Assembly (NCBI GenBank): GCA_037044905.1
Contig: JBAOKB010000116.1
Location: 1-60,854, forward strand
DNA from: Hortaea werneckii
Lineage: Eukaryota; Ascomycota; Dothideomycetes; Mycosphaerellales; Teratosphaeriaceae
DNA length: 60,854 bases
Direction: 5' to 3'
Part shown: in pieces, positions 1-10,775 of the stretch
Layout: each line of letters begins with the position of its first letter
How positions within the stretch are numbered: the stretch's first letter is position 1
Position numbers and translations under genes: made by a program
The notes under the pieces: model-generated
Database searches by the model: none
Seen by the model: the letters and a program-made list of their open reading frames with translations, nothing else
Told to the model about the DNA's origin: nothing

Positions 1-374
1 AGGTTGGCGGCAACACTCTCCTCCACGCCGTCAACAACTACTGGTACCAGGTCGAGGGCCACGCTTTCGAAGTCGGCAGCGGCGCCCAGATCGTCGCAGA
101 GGGCAACATCTTCCAGAACGTCGACTACCCGATTCAGCAGGGCGCGATCGACGGCCGCATCTTCACCTCTCCCAGCACCGGCGCCAACCAGGTTTGCAAC
201 TCTTACCTTGGCCACAACTGCGTGCTGAACGCTTTCGGATCTTCCGGCGACTTCACTGGCACTTCCGACACCAGCTTCCTGGTTAACTTCAACGGCAAGA
301 ATATTGCTTCTGCTCAGTCGACCTCGGGCTTGGCTTCTTCCATCCAGGCCAACGCTGGCCAGGGTAATTTGTAA
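1..374 (+). CDS. Pectin lyase, C-terminal part (5' end outside window)
   Basis: The reading frame is open from base 3 to the TAA at 372-374 (about 123 residues); the gene starts upstream of the window. The translation contains NNYWYQVEGHAFEVGSG followed by AEGNIFQNVD, the pattern of the late parallel beta-helix rungs of fungal PL1 pectin lyases, and it ends in NAGQGNL, a terminal motif I associate with Aspergillus pectin lyases. Such enzymes are secreted and cleave methyl-esterified homogalacturonan by beta-elimination. Paired cysteines (VCNSYLGHNC) fit the family's C-terminal disulphide. No catalytic Arg is visible because that lies in the missing part. A pectate lyase is the main alternative; the C-terminal motif favours pectin lyase. 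Confidence 0.82.
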   Translation, partial: VGGNTLLHAVNNYWYQVEGHAFEVGSGAQIVAEGNIFQNVDYPIQQGAIDGRIFTSPSTGANQVCNSYLGHNCVLNAFGSSGDFTGTSDTSFLVNFNGKNIASAQSTSGLASSIQANAGQGNL

Positions 375-840
375 ACGCCGAGTCTCGAGAGGAGAACAGA
401 ACATTGATATTTAAACCATTTTCGCTTCTTGTACATAGCTTTCTTGAGTGCTCATTGCATTTTTTGCGTGCTTGTCTATTTTTTTTTTTTTTTTTTCGCC
501 GCCGTTCTGCAAGCCATGTGCCGGCCTTCGCTCTTGCGTCTGTCCCGTCGCTGAGCAAATATTTCATGATTGAGTGGATTTAATATCATGCGTGTGTCGC
601 CGCAAAGTCTTGCTCGAGACCAATATCTCTCCTGCGTCTTGCTATCCCAGCCTTGAAGCTTCGTCCTTGCATCAGCTCATAGATCTTGATAAGCACATGA
701 CCCCTGTCCTGAATACTGTACCAAATGAGACGGTGTTGACTACCAAGCAAAATACTTTCTCATGTATCCTGTGAGCGTCACTTCGAATATAGAGCCCCTT
801 ATCCAAGCTGTCAGAGACACACACAGGCCACCGATTCGCT
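375..840. other. Intergenic, convergent 3' ends
   Basis: Lies between the ends of the pectin lyase (+) and the first DUF7918-type gene (-). It holds a T-rich run near 480-496 and presumably both 3' UTRs. I see no gene-like reading frame or RNA gene. Confidence 0.6.
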
Positions 841-2103
841 TCAGTCATCCAGCTCAGCCAGCTTCCTCTCAAGCTCGATCTCTCGAAGCTGTCTCTTGAT
901 CTCTGCCTTTTTCTTCTCCCGCTCACGGCGCATTCTGAGATCAGCTACACTGTTGCCTGTAATTCTCTTGGTGCTGTATTCAAATACTGAAGTCGGCTTG
1001 TCCGGTGCCTTCTCGAACGCTTCGTGGTCCGTCGGCTCCGTTTTGATACGTTTAGTAGGCATTGACTCTTCATCGTCGCAGTCTTCTTGTAGGCCGCATG
1101 GAGTTTGTAAGCCGCTTGCCCTGGCCCATTTGAAGGCGTTGTTTTGAGATGTGGGAGTTGCCGATGCGAGCTTGGTTTGCAAGAGCTGTGTTGGCTCTTT
1201 TGCGAGGCTGGCTGGAACACCTTGCTCAAAAGAATTGACTTTGGTAAAGATATACAATTTCTGCCAGGCCGATCAGTTGGGTATTCTAGTGAAACCTTCA
1301 CAAGGATTGAGCATGTAGAGAAGAATCACCTTTGCAGCTTTTGCCTTCTCTGCGTCCAGAAGTGCGGAATAATTGAAGATGAACTTCAGCTCTCTACCCG
1401 AATCTCCTTTCGATGGGGTCCAGTGAAATCTCTCCGGCTGGTATGGGCCTCTGCTTACATGACTCTTTCCTTCGTGTCTGCAAGCATCAGCTGGGTTCAA
1501 TCGAAGATGCTTCTTGATAAGACTCACGGGGTATACGCGACAGAGGTTAGCACATCCCGTATCCTCGCCTTTGGACTTTTGGCCAGATTGGGTGACAACA
1601 TTTCCAGAAAATCTCTATTAGTTTCTTTGCCACGTTGCAGGATCACCTCCAGCTTTCCACGTAGCACTTGCATGGCAAGAAGGCGTTGTTAGCTGTATTC
1701 AGGGCGACCAGATGTTGACAATTCCTGACCTACCTCCATCAGTGGCAATGAACTCGAAAGGCAGGACCTTGAATTCCGTCCTACTGACTTCATCTCCAAT
1801 CAGCGTAGCATCGGCGTATACATGTGCCTCGTTGTATCTGTGTCGGCTCGTCCTCGACTTCAGAGTTTTTCCATATCTAACATCGCCGCCATCCGTCCGG
1901 AACCCGATGCAGAGGTCACTTGCACCTTCAAAATCGAAAGCTGCCCCAACGTTGATAGCGAAGGCATATTTCTGTCGAGGCCAAACGCGGATGTGGCACT
2001 CCTTGGTGAGTTCGAATTCCGAAGCGGAAGCCGTCTCGTGATATTCTACGCCAGTGTCCGACGACCTCAGTCTGACCTCGATGTCTTCTTTGCGGTCTTT
2101 CAT
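841..2103 (-). CDS. DUF7918-type fungal protein, copy A (358 aa, 4 exons)
   Basis: Exons in minus order: 2103-1734, 1666-1528, 1477-1330, 1260-841, giving 358 residues with every join in frame. The start is the ATG at 2103; the first intron has a GTAGGT donor and a CTAAC branch point, and the last uses a less usual GTGATT donor. The N-terminal half (DIEVRLRSS..., AINVGAAFDFEG, CIGFRTDGG) looks like a beta-rich domain. A motif of the type FxFxY (KFIFNYS) follows in the middle, then a lysine-rich KRIKTEP stretch. The protein ends in a charged helix (RMRREREKKKAEIKRQLREI). This layout matches the uncharacterised fungal family I know as DUF7918; function unknown. The KRIKTEP segment could be a nuclear signal or SUMO site (inference). 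A close structural relative lies just upstream. Confidence 0.65.
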
Positions 2104-2781
2104 GTCGAATGTTTTGAAGATGAGGAGGGCACCGGGTGTTTAATCTATGTCTCGAGCCACAGGCGGCGGGCCGACGATGGACTGAAGAAATGTTGGAGCG
2201 CGTTGTTTCGATACTTCGATGCGGGACGTTTGTTTGTGCACCCAGAGGAAGCTTTGACCTCTTCTGAAGATGGAAGGCGCGGCAACAAATCTCAAGCTCC
2301 ACTGCTTCGGGGACTTCAAACTGCGATTCAAGACCTATCAGCCTTCTTAAAAATCTGGATTTTGTTCGGCCCAACCAGCGTCGAGCTGATATCATGTTTC
2401 CTTGCACTTGCTGCATGCAGCCGCAGTGTTTACAACGCGGTTTGGACCTCCAACGGTGATTACCAGTGCGCCTGCCACTCTCCATGACGACTACCGCAGA
2501 AAATGAGATCTACATGGCGGCAGCACGGATTCATTCTGACACTTCGATGGTGCCTTTAGAGAAAGTCTGTACAATCGCATCTCTCGTGTGGGCGTTGAGG
2601 TCTGTCCAAGAACACGTGTATGAGCAAAAGTATCCTTCATTTCCACAGGTCTAATGTTAGTCCCGCCAAAGAGCTCTGGTTGCCTAAATGACCCCGCACA
2701 GGATTGGCAAACAACGGAAGCCCGCCTCTACTACCTGAGCTAGCCTCGTTTTGCCACGGTTCGTTGCTTCTGGACTTAATC
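2104..2781. other. Intergenic between the tandem DUF7918-type genes
   Basis: This is the upstream region of copy A and the 3' flank of copy B. Short frames on both strands show no protein-like composition. No promoter element could be assigned by eye. Confidence 0.5.
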
Positions 2782-4070
2782 TCACTCTTCGTCGTCAAGA
2801 TCCATCATCTGCCGCTTCAGTCTGTTCTCCTCCCTCTGGAGCCTAATGTCCTCCAACTGCGACTCGATCCTAGCTCTCCTCTTGTCCTTGGAGCTCTTCG
2901 CGGTGGAGATTGCGGATGTTTTGCTCACAGGCGACGTACTGGCAATGCTCTCAATGGACTCTGTCTTGATTTTCTTTGATGGTGGCTGTTCATCGTCATC
3001 ACTGTCAAGGCTGATCTTCACCTCCATGTTAGGGATGGATCACATTGTCCTAGGGAAAGGTCACTTACAATTTCCTTAGGTTTCTGTGAAAGGTTTGAGA
3101 CTGTAGTTGCGAGCAGAGGCTTGGTCGCTTTACAAGGCTGCCGATCGTCATAGGATTGTGCGGCCTGCCCTTTGCTTGCCTGATCACCTTCTGTACGCTT
3201 GTCTTGTGCAAATCTAATTGTTGGAATGATATTCTTGAGCTTGAGTACCCCTGCAGCGAAGTCAGCAGATGGCCCGAGCGAAAATATCGCGCGACTTACT
3301 ACGTGATGCGTAGAAGAAGGTAAACTTGATCTCCGCTCCTGCGCTGCCGCTTGCAGGTGTCCATTGGAAGGCTGTCTTGACTTTCTCGGTGACCTCGAGG
3401 TCCACTGGTACCGTCCTGTGCAGGTCATTAGCAGAAGAAATCTAAGACTCAACCAGGGAACGTACGCGACTCCGTGCGACTTGCCCTCATCGACAGCCAC
3501 CTTTGTTGAAGTCTTCCCGGGCAAAGCATAGCTACAACCAGAATTATAAGTGCCGCTTACCCGCTTTCTGCGACCAAGTTGTACCGTGACTTCGATTCTG
3601 CCCCGGTTCAAGGCTTCGAGCCCTTCTTCCTTAGCAGTCAGAGGTGCGCCCTCCACTGCTAACGGTCAGCAAATCTGCAGACTGATGAAGTTGCTTGCAG
3701 AGTACATACGCGCTTGGAGTTCCCGAAAAGAAAATCCGACGCATCTCCACTTGCCGTCTTCGCAAGTCGCAATTTCCTTGCATACTTTACTCACGCAATC
3801 TCTCTGCTTCGGCTTAGCAAAGTCCCCAGAGGAAGATATACAACCGCCATCTATGCTGAGTGAAACTTTCGCCATGTTGTACTCTTTGAAGTCAAAGCCG
3901 GGGCACAGCCTCACCACCACCTCAAATCGCTCCTCGTTCACTGCCTCGATGTATCGCTCATTCTCACGGCCGGGGCAAAGAGAAGATCTCGGAGCTTGAT
4001 ATTCGCGGTATGCAGTGTCGCTGTCATATGGCCTGACGAGGGCTTCTACGCGAGCCGCCTCGTCGTACAT
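2782..4070 (-). CDS. DUF7918-type fungal protein, copy B (363 aa, 5 exons)
   Basis: Exons in minus order: 4070-3710, 3658-3466, 3415-3300, 3250-3069, 3021-2782, giving 363 residues. All introns are short (47-51 nt) with GTATGT, GTACGT, GTAAGT and GTAAGT donors. The start is the ATG at 4070 (MYDEAARVEALV). The N-terminal domain shows YIEAVNEERFEVVVRL and CPGFDFKEY, then a KFTFFYASRR motif equivalent to KFIFNYS of copy A. The tail has an acidic patch (LDSDDDE), a KKIKTE motif and a final charged helix ending LDDEE. Copies A and B share the same layout, with first and second introns in the same phases (1, then 2). They are therefore tandem paralogues in head-to-tail order. Sequence identity is low, so the duplication is probably old or fast-diverging. 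Function unknown. Confidence 0.66.
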
Positions 4071-4321
4071 CGCGGCCACTGATAGCCAATTGCTCGGCAA
4101 AGATAATATCAGAATGTCGATGTCGATGGTCGAAAGATGAAGCCTGAAGGCGCAAACGAAGGCTTTTACAGATAGAAGAACCTGGCATCAATCACAACCG
4201 GCTTTCGAAAGATCACAATCACTTGGATGCTCCAATCAGTCAAAAGTGAAGCAAATCTCACCTTCCACATACCGTGTCCAAAGAAAATACAAACACCGAC
4301 AAACCACCAACAAAACCATCG

Positions 4322-4975
4322 TCATCGTCCTCTCCCCCCTCCTCTCCCTCTACCCAACCCCCTCCTCCCATCATCCCCACTCTCCTCACTACTCTCATCC
4401 TTAAACCCGGCCTCCAACTCCCTACTCAACCTTCTATCACTCGCCACTTCCACAACCCCACCCCTCTCATCCCTCCCGCGGGGCAACCTCTCATGATCGA
4501 ACCCCACCAACCTCTCCCCTTCCTCCTCCCCAAAAACAAAGACCTCACTATCGAACGAATCCCGACCCCGTCTCGCCCCGGTGCCGTCGGGGTCCGTGGC
4601 CGACGTATACCGCACGACGTCGCCGTCGCGGCCCCAGCGCATGGAGTTCGGTATCATGGCGTTGACGAGCCAGTCGGTGAAGCGGGTGCGGAGACCGCGG
4701 GTGTTGGAGGATGAGTTGACGGAGAGGGGGAGGTACTGCCGGTATCGGGCGTAGTGGTTGCGGTAGAAGGGGAGGAGGAGGTAGGTGAAGAGGGCGTAGA
4801 GGGTTGCGGCTACGGCGGCGGGGATGAAGAGGGCCTGGATTAGATGGAAGAGGGGGGGAGGGAGTGTTAGTGAGGTTGGTTCTTTGGGGTGCTTGCTGTG
4901 TTCTTGAGGGTGGAAATGGAATGGGTGGGAAGGGTTGCAGGGACATACCTTCGAGACGTCCAGGAAGGCGCCCAT
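4322..4975 (-). CDS. Small single-span membrane protein (179 aa, 2 exons)
   Basis: Exon 1 is 4975-4949 (MGAFLDVSK), then a 114 nt intron (GTATGT donor, CTAAT branch, CAG acceptor), then exon 2 4834-4322. Immediately after the splice comes a hydrophobic helix, ALFIPAAVAATLYALFTYLL (residues about 10-30), followed by a basic/aromatic RNHYARYRQYLPLS segment. The C-terminal half is hydrophilic: acidic, arginine-rich and glycine-rich, with EESGDD and a terminal GRGRGGGRGR. I do not recognise a named family. It reads like a conserved ascomycete protein of an internal membrane or mitochondrion (inference). Unspliced, the intron would add a histidine/proline-rich stretch, which makes splicing the better model. 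Confidence 0.6.
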   Translation of the reverse strand: MGAFLDVSKVCPCNPSHPFHFHPQEHSKHPKEPTSLTLPPPLFHLIQALFIPAAVAATLYALFTYLLLPFYRNHYARYRQYLPLSVNSSSNTRGLRTRFTDWLVNAMIPNSMRWGRDGDVVRYTSATDPDGTGARRGRDSFDSEVFVFGEEEGERLVGFDHERLPRGRDERGGVVEVASDRRLSRELEAGFKDESSEESGDDGRRGLGRGRGGGRGR

Positions 4976-5763
4976 GGCTGCCCGGTGGTGGGGATTATAT
5001 AGTCGATCTTATAGATGCTGAATGCAATGTTCCGCGATACATATAAGACGTCGGCATGGACAGAAGGCTGCAGTCACCGGGGCTCAACTTGCGGCGGCGC
5101 GGAATGATGGGGAGAGAGGTTGTGATGAGATGGATATGCAATGGCCGGCTTTAGCGAACCTGCACAGTGCTGAAGCTAGAAGGGTCGCATTGCCAGTGAA
5201 CTACTTGATTCTTGAGACTAGTGAAGGTAACGAGCCAAATCATAATACATGTTGTGGTAGACCTTTCTTCTAGGGCGACAATATCGCGATGTGCTTACGA
5301 CGCCGCCCAGGAGAAGTTCATCTCTTGGTATCCCCGATGCGGGCGGGCAGCTCATCCTGGGGCAGCACCGGTTAACGCACGGGCCATGGTTCCGGGGTTG
5401 AGAGCGCCTAGAATAGCAGCATACCTAGGTAGACAAGATATCTTATGATTGTTATCCGGGAATGTCTTGCTGGTTACCACGTTCACTTCAGTTTGCGTAG
5501 GAATACACATGATCATAAGAAATTAGCTAGCTACAATCTCCGGGCGCTGAACCCAGGTGGGATCTTGCAACTTCAAACACAGTCTGGAAGCAATCCTCAG
5601 AACAACCCACGCATTCTTCGTGATAATCGGTCATCACAATCGTCCCATCGTATATCACAGAGCAGCAATACCCCTCAGTCGCATGTTCTCCACAGCTTAC
5701 TCCTTACAGATCTTATTGCTGGAACCAGCCAGCTTTCAACCTTACTCCTCTTGGAGCCGGTAG
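4976..5763. other. Intergenic, no gene seen
   Basis: Upstream of the small membrane protein gene and downstream of the F-box gene. Short overlapping frames only; no recognisable domain, RNA gene or repeat. Confidence 0.5.
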
Positions 5764-7884
5764 TCACCAAGCGTGCCGGCCTTCATCCTCCCACTCCATA
5801 TCCGCCCCTTCATGCCAATCTTCGTCGCCGCTTGCCTCAGCATCGAGGAAGTCACCCTCTGTGAACTGGTTCTCGCGCGGCCGTTGGTTGTCAATGCGGA
5901 CATCGACCACATTACACAATCCCTGCACGTGGAACTCGGCTTCCTCATCCGCCTCGCGTTCATCGTCGTTCTCTGTACCGGAGTCAGGAGACGTAGGCTG
6001 TTCGGCAGGAGTAGCAGACCGCTGACTCGCTACCGAAGCGACACGCGCACTCCGACGCTGTTGCGGCCTGGGTTTCGAGTCCGGTGAGGAGTCGGAGTAG
6101 ACATCCGTATCGCCGTCATGAGGTTTAGCAGGCGAGACTTCGATGTGGGTCAGCTTCCTCCTTCCGCCACCCAATCCATCTTTCTCGGCATCGGAGCCAT
6201 CCGGTGCATCTGGAGGAGGTGTGCCTCTGCCCGCAGCCTTAGCCTTCTTATACAATCTGTATTGCCTGAAGCTCCCAAGGTACCGATTTGGCGGCTCGTC
6301 CCGCCTCTGATAGACCCGTAGTAAACGTCCTATCCATCGATCCCGGAAACCTGCACGATCTCGCCAGGGTATGTTGATGTGTGCTGCTAGGACTAGATGC
6401 CTCAGATCTGGCAACTCCTGAGCGCTCTCTACGAGCGAGCTGAAAAGGTTCTCTGCAGCTTCGGGAGGGAACTTCTGCATGTGCTCAAGCTCCAGATACC
6501 GTAGACTTCTTGGCCATGTAGGGACGGAGGTAGAAGAGAGTAGTTGGTCATACAGGGGATCGGCATCATAAGAGTTGACCCTCTCACTGAAGTACCGGAG
6601 ATCCATCTTCAGAGTTTCAAGTCTTGGAGCAGTCTGCTTTAGTGTTGGGAGAAATTCTAAATTCAAGCTTGTATTATGATTGAGGACGAGTTGGCGGAGA
6701 TGAGTACCGTGCGTTGCTAGGTAGGACCGCAGCATCTCGCTTGTGACCTCAAGGCAGTTGGTAAGAGTCAAGGATTCGAGATTGGAAGGTATCCGGGTGA
6801 GAAACGTGTCCATGATGATATCACAGGTGATGAAAGTAAGACTTTTGAGACTGGGCAGAAGGTTTATCGACGTTGCGAGACCGGGGGCAGTAGCAGCTGA
6901 AGGATTCATAGCTTCCTCTTCTGTTGAAGGAGGCGTGGGCTCGGCAGAGTCGTGGTAATCGAAACCGCATACTGTCAGATCCTGGAGATACTCAAATGGC
7001 TTGCTCGAGTGGATCTGCGCCATGAAAGTGTACAGGTCTTCTGGACTCGCGATACGAATCATGTCCCGGTTCCAACGAAAGGACTTCACTCTGTGGGCCG
7101 TTTGATCCATGACCTCGAACAACGCAGGTGGATAGTGCCAGTTCGCTATTTTCATGGGTCGGAAAGGCCGCTCGTCCGCAGGATGCAGCACCTCTAGATG
7201 CTGCAGCTGAGGCAGCTCTGCGACGAGCGTACTGAGATCGAACAGTCCACGATTGTGCGCCGCATACGCCAGACGCCGCACATCCACCTCTAGCTCCTTC
7301 ACCTTGACGTTGTAGTCCATCCATCTCTTTTCCTTTGGCTTTCTCATCAAATCCAGAAGGTAGAAGGGTTCCACTTGCGTCAAAATGGCCGGGCTAAGGT
7401 AGTATGCTTCCAACGCAGGGACGGCAAAAGCTCGACATATTCGAGCAGTCTTCATTAGCCATGTTACGTTGGCGGCAGATGCTTGGGTCTGCTCGTGCAG
7501 TGGCTGCGATGCATAGACGAAGATGTCGCGTAGTATCTCTACCGGCAAGGACGTCCAGTCAGGTACTTTGCCATCGCTGGGCCCCGAGAAGGCTTTCTTG
7601 GGCGGCTCTGACAGGTGATTTGCCTTTCGTTTGGTGCCGACGGCTTTCCTCGGCTTTGAACTGCGTCGCTCGCGTTCGCTTTTGCTGCGGGTTATGTGTC
7701 GGGTTCGTGGCGCACTTTTGCGTCGCTTCTGGGCTGGCGGGTTCGAAGGTCCGGGATCGAGTTGGAACTCTTCTTCGGCATGCGCTTCGTAGTCCCAATC
7801 ATCGTCGGTGTCGGGCTCAAAGTAAATCGAGCGCTTGCGGGTGGCCGCTTGCCGGATGGAGCGACGCTTGGTTCCTGGCGCCAT
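5764..7884 (-). CDS. F-box/leucine-rich-repeat protein (706 aa)
   Basis: A single exon; I take the ATG at 7884 (MAPGTKRRSIRQ) rather than earlier non-ATG codons. Residues 1-105 are basic and low complexity (KRRKSAPRTRH, SERERRSSKPRK), likely nuclear localisation signals. An F-box follows at about 111-155 (WTSLPVEILRDIFVYAS). Then come irregular leucine-rich repeats (LPSLKSLTFITCD, LESLTLTNCLEVTSEML, LRQLVLNHNTSLNLEFL, LRYLELEHMQKF). The tail is acidic, with a conserved-looking VVDVRIDNQRPRENQFTEG and a DEDW motif. By family knowledge this is a substrate-receptor subunit of an SCF ubiquitin ligase, binding Skp1 through the F-box. The substrate is unknown. It resembles fungal proteins loosely labelled GRR1-like, but I do not claim orthology. 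Confidence 0.8.
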   Translation of the reverse strand: MAPGTKRRSIRQAATRKRSIYFEPDTDDDWDYEAHAEEEFQLDPGPSNPPAQKRRKSAPRTRHITRSKSERERRSSKPRKAVGTKRKANHLSEPPKKAFSGPSDGKVPDWTSLPVEILRDIFVYASQPLHEQTQASAANVTWLMKTARICRAFAVPALEAYYLSPAILTQVEPFYLLDLMRKPKEKRWMDYNVKVKELEVDVRRLAYAAHNRGLFDLSTLVAELPQLQHLEVLHPADERPFRPMKIANWHYPPALFEVMDQTAHRVKSFRWNRDMIRIASPEDLYTFMAQIHSSKPFEYLQDLTVCGFDYHDSAEPTPPSTEEEAMNPSAATAPGLATSINLLPSLKSLTFITCDIIMDTFLTRIPSNLESLTLTNCLEVTSEMLRSYLATHGTHLRQLVLNHNTSLNLEFLPTLKQTAPRLETLKMDLRYFSERVNSYDADPLYDQLLSSTSVPTWPRSLRYLELEHMQKFPPEAAENLFSSLVESAQELPDLRHLVLAAHINIPWRDRAGFRDRWIGRLLRVYQRRDEPPNRYLGSFRQYRLYKKAKAAGRGTPPPDAPDGSDAEKDGLGGGRRKLTHIEVSPAKPHDGDTDVYSDSSPDSKPRPQQRRSARVASVASQRSATPAEQPTSPDSGTENDDEREADEEAEFHVQGLCNVVDVRIDNQRPRENQFTEGDFLDAEASGDEDWHEGADMEWEDEGRHAW

Positions 7885-8532
7885 GAGTGCGCCAAAGAGC
7901 GTTGTGAAGCGCAAGCGCGCGAAAGAGGTGTACCTTGCAGTACTTTGCGGGTGTCAGATTACATTCGCTAGCGTTCAGCAAAAGTGCAGTGGGATATTGT
8001 TGTGGTATGGAAGTGTCTGATCGCAAGGCAGTCGCAAACACTCGAATCTCAGTCAGCGCAATGACGGAGTCACGGAGAACGTGCGCAGATCGCCGCTAGC
8101 GAACGGACCGCCCTGGTCGGATCTAAGCGAGCGTTGCGCCACCAGCCTCGCGAAACTGACGCGAACATGAACTTTCATTCGCACCAAACGGCGAAGACGG
8201 TCGACCGCTCCTCTGGGTTACGACAACGGCTTCTTATGATAAGAATCAATCCCTGTCATTAACGACACATTTGAGCAAAGCATCAGTGAGCAGGCATATT
8301 GCCAGCATGGTTTACTTGAGAGTTCCAAGTCACCGCTTGAGATGAGGTTTGATACGCATGCAATCACGTTCATTCGCGTGCGTCCAAAGCAGTAGAATCT
8401 CCAAGCCACGCTACGACCTCATATCTGGCGACGTATGCTTCCTCAAGGCTCCTACCCAGCAGTTACTGTATTGAAGACCTCCATCGCGCCTGAACATCGT
8501 CTTCAAAGCCCGATCGTCTCCCGTTGGCCAAA
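7885..8532. other. Divergent promoter region (F-box gene / hus1)
   Basis: 648 bp between two divergent start codons (F-box gene minus, hus1 plus). It must contain both promoters. No specific element could be assigned; no additional gene seen. Confidence 0.5.
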
Positions 8533-9784
8533 ATGCGGTTCCGAGCCCAGATAACCAACATCACCACTCTCACCAAATTCGCCTCTTCTCTAGCCACTCT
8601 CGGTCACATTGCCTGGCTCCGTCTCAATGACACCGACTGCCGCTTTACAGTTATTCCGGAGAAGGGATCCCAAGTCTGGTCCGTCCTATCTCCTGACAGC
8701 ATCTTCGAGGAGTACACTATCCAAAGCGCCGCCGACGAAAATGCTATTAATCTTGAGGTCCCACTAGCGGAGCTGGTGAGAGCTTTGAGAAGTGCTGGAA
8801 ACGGTGGGACAGGTGCGAGCGTAAGGTTAACTAAGAGGGACGGCATGCCCGTACTAAGGCTTAGTATCACTACTACCACGACCACAGGTGGCGGGTCTTT
8901 AGGTTCAGAGCTGGGAGATCAATTTAATGGAACGCAAGCTGCTGGGGGGTTTTCTGGGAGTGCAAACGCAGCACAGGGATATCCGCCGACTGCACCGAAC
9001 AGCACCGCTGCCTTACCCACGCCTAGCGCGGCAAATGACTCGGAGTATTTCGATGGTGGCGGGCGCCGGGAACGGGAGACTCTAGTCACACAAGATATTC
9101 CCATTCGTGTCCTTGCTCCGCAATCGGTCGAAGGCCTACATGAGCCACGCTGTCGCGATCCAGACGTGCATATCGTCCTGCCCAACCTCCTCCAACTGAA
9201 GTCAATTTCGGATCGCTTCACAAAACTCGCCCTAGCTTCTAAATCTTCCGCCGCTGGAGGTCGCAGTAAGGGAGGATTCCTAGGTGGCAGTTCTGGCGGA
9301 GGAGGTCCAAAACTGGAGTTGAAAGCCAACATGCATGGCTGTCTCCGTCTCTCGCTGCACACCGATAGCCTGAACATCTCAAGCTTATGGACAGGGCTGG
9401 AGAACCCGGAGCTGGATCCTGAGCAGACCGGGCAAGAGGGGCTGGCGAACCATCCTTCCACGCGGATGAAAAGACTAGGGGATTCAACTGGACTGAGTGA
9501 TGAGGGATGGGCGACCGTCAGAGTGGAAGGCAGGGATTGGGGGCGTGTACTCAGTGTCGGACGGCTCGGTGGGAGGGTGATTGCATGTTTCTGCGACGAG
9601 AACGCATTAATCCTATATGTCTTCCTCAGTGACGAAGGAAGTGGAGGAGGCGAGAGTGTTTTGACTGTAAGTTTTCTTTGCCCGTTCCCATCGCCTTCTG
9701 CACGGTGCTCGAAGACTCCATGCAAGCTTTGGAATGCTGACGGTCGTGTTTTCGCAGTACTACATCAGCTCCTACAGTACATGA
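8533..9784 (+). CDS. hus1: DNA-damage checkpoint clamp subunit Hus1 (386 aa, 2 exons)
   Basis: Exon 1 is 8533-9666 and exon 2 is 9758-9784, joined over a 91 nt intron (GTAAGT, CGCAG acceptor). The ATG at 8533 gives MRFRAQITNITTLTKFASSLA, the classic Hus1 start. Next come CRFTVIPEKG, VWSVLSPDSIFEEYTIQSAA and an INLEVPLAELVRALRSA segment, as in the PCNA-like first domain. The last exon encodes only YYISSYST and a stop, a family-like end that is lost if the intron is read through. Hus1 forms the Rad9-Rad1-Hus1 sliding clamp that loads at damaged DNA and activates the ATR-type kinase. Two low-complexity insertions are present (Gly/Thr/Ser-rich at about 120-175 and Gly-rich near 245-260), probably loops. 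Confidence 0.88.
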
Positions 9785-10775
9785 GCGAGTCATCAATTCC
9801 AAAATCTCGCAAAATTCATCATTACTCGAAGGCCGCGGCCATAGCTGCGACTGTCAACTTTTAGCGAGGCGTTAAAGGCGTTCAATACAGATAGCTCGAG
9901 ATGGGTTGAGAACGGCGATGTAAGGGCTGCACGTAGATGTCAAATTGCGGACAGATACCACAGTCCCTTCTGATGGCAGACGAGCCATGTCGCTTGCTAC
10001 GGTACACTGGCTTGACACTTACGAGATCATAGAAGTCATCTCGTTCCCTGATGCCATTCCTCGCTCTTGATAAAGGCTTTGAGCATTGACCCATCTTGCC
10101 TGTACTTGACATTGACTGTAGAAGTGTTGACGGCGGAAAGTCTGCCTGTAAGCATTTGCCCAAGATAGCAAAGGCAACTATATGATGAGCATCCTTTCAT
10201 TATCACGCCTAATTTCAGCCCAGTGATAGAAGTAGCGTCTACCGGCGGATGCAGAGGGTTTCGGCAAGCTGGTCGGCTCCTCCGGAAGCAACCGCCGCCA
10301 CTGGAAGCTTAGCCCTTCGTTTAGGGGCAAGGGTCGCATGAGCGTCGCCCGAGCGCGCCTCCGACCTTGGGAGGTCTGGGGGAAGTGTCTCACGATCATT
10401 ATCGACCCGTACATATAACGCACGACCCGCGTGCAACCGCCGAACCAACCTGACGGACGGACGGTCTCGGATCCGCACTCGCTTGATTGCTGAAGCACCG
10501 ACGACAGGCGGGAAAAAACACAGGCTGCGGCTGGGAAGTGGGACAGTAAGAGAGTCGCCCGCGCAGAGTCACGAGGGGGAGGCGGAAGTGAGGAATAGGG
10601 ACATCGATCTGTGGCCTCATACCGATTATTTCTGCGCACCTAACGACCACGACGATAGACGGGCAGAGTGGCCACGACACAATAGCACGCGAGCGCCTTG
10701 CGCGCTGGCGACCCGCACATCCCCTCCATCCACCTGGCACGCCGGACCCTCACCCCAGACGCGGACATCACCACC
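9785..10775. other. Intergenic / formin upstream region
   Basis: 991 bp between hus1 and the formin start codon, both on the plus strand. Several short frames overlap on both strands without domain signal. It probably holds the formin promoter and a long 5' UTR (inference). Confidence 0.5.

Noticed and set aside
1822..2487. A 221-codon plus-strand frame over the start of DUF7918 copy A
   Set aside because: Overlaps exon 1 of the better-supported minus-strand gene and shows no domain.
4274..4714. A proline-rich plus-strand frame
   Set aside because: Antisense to the low-complexity half of the small membrane protein gene; no domain.
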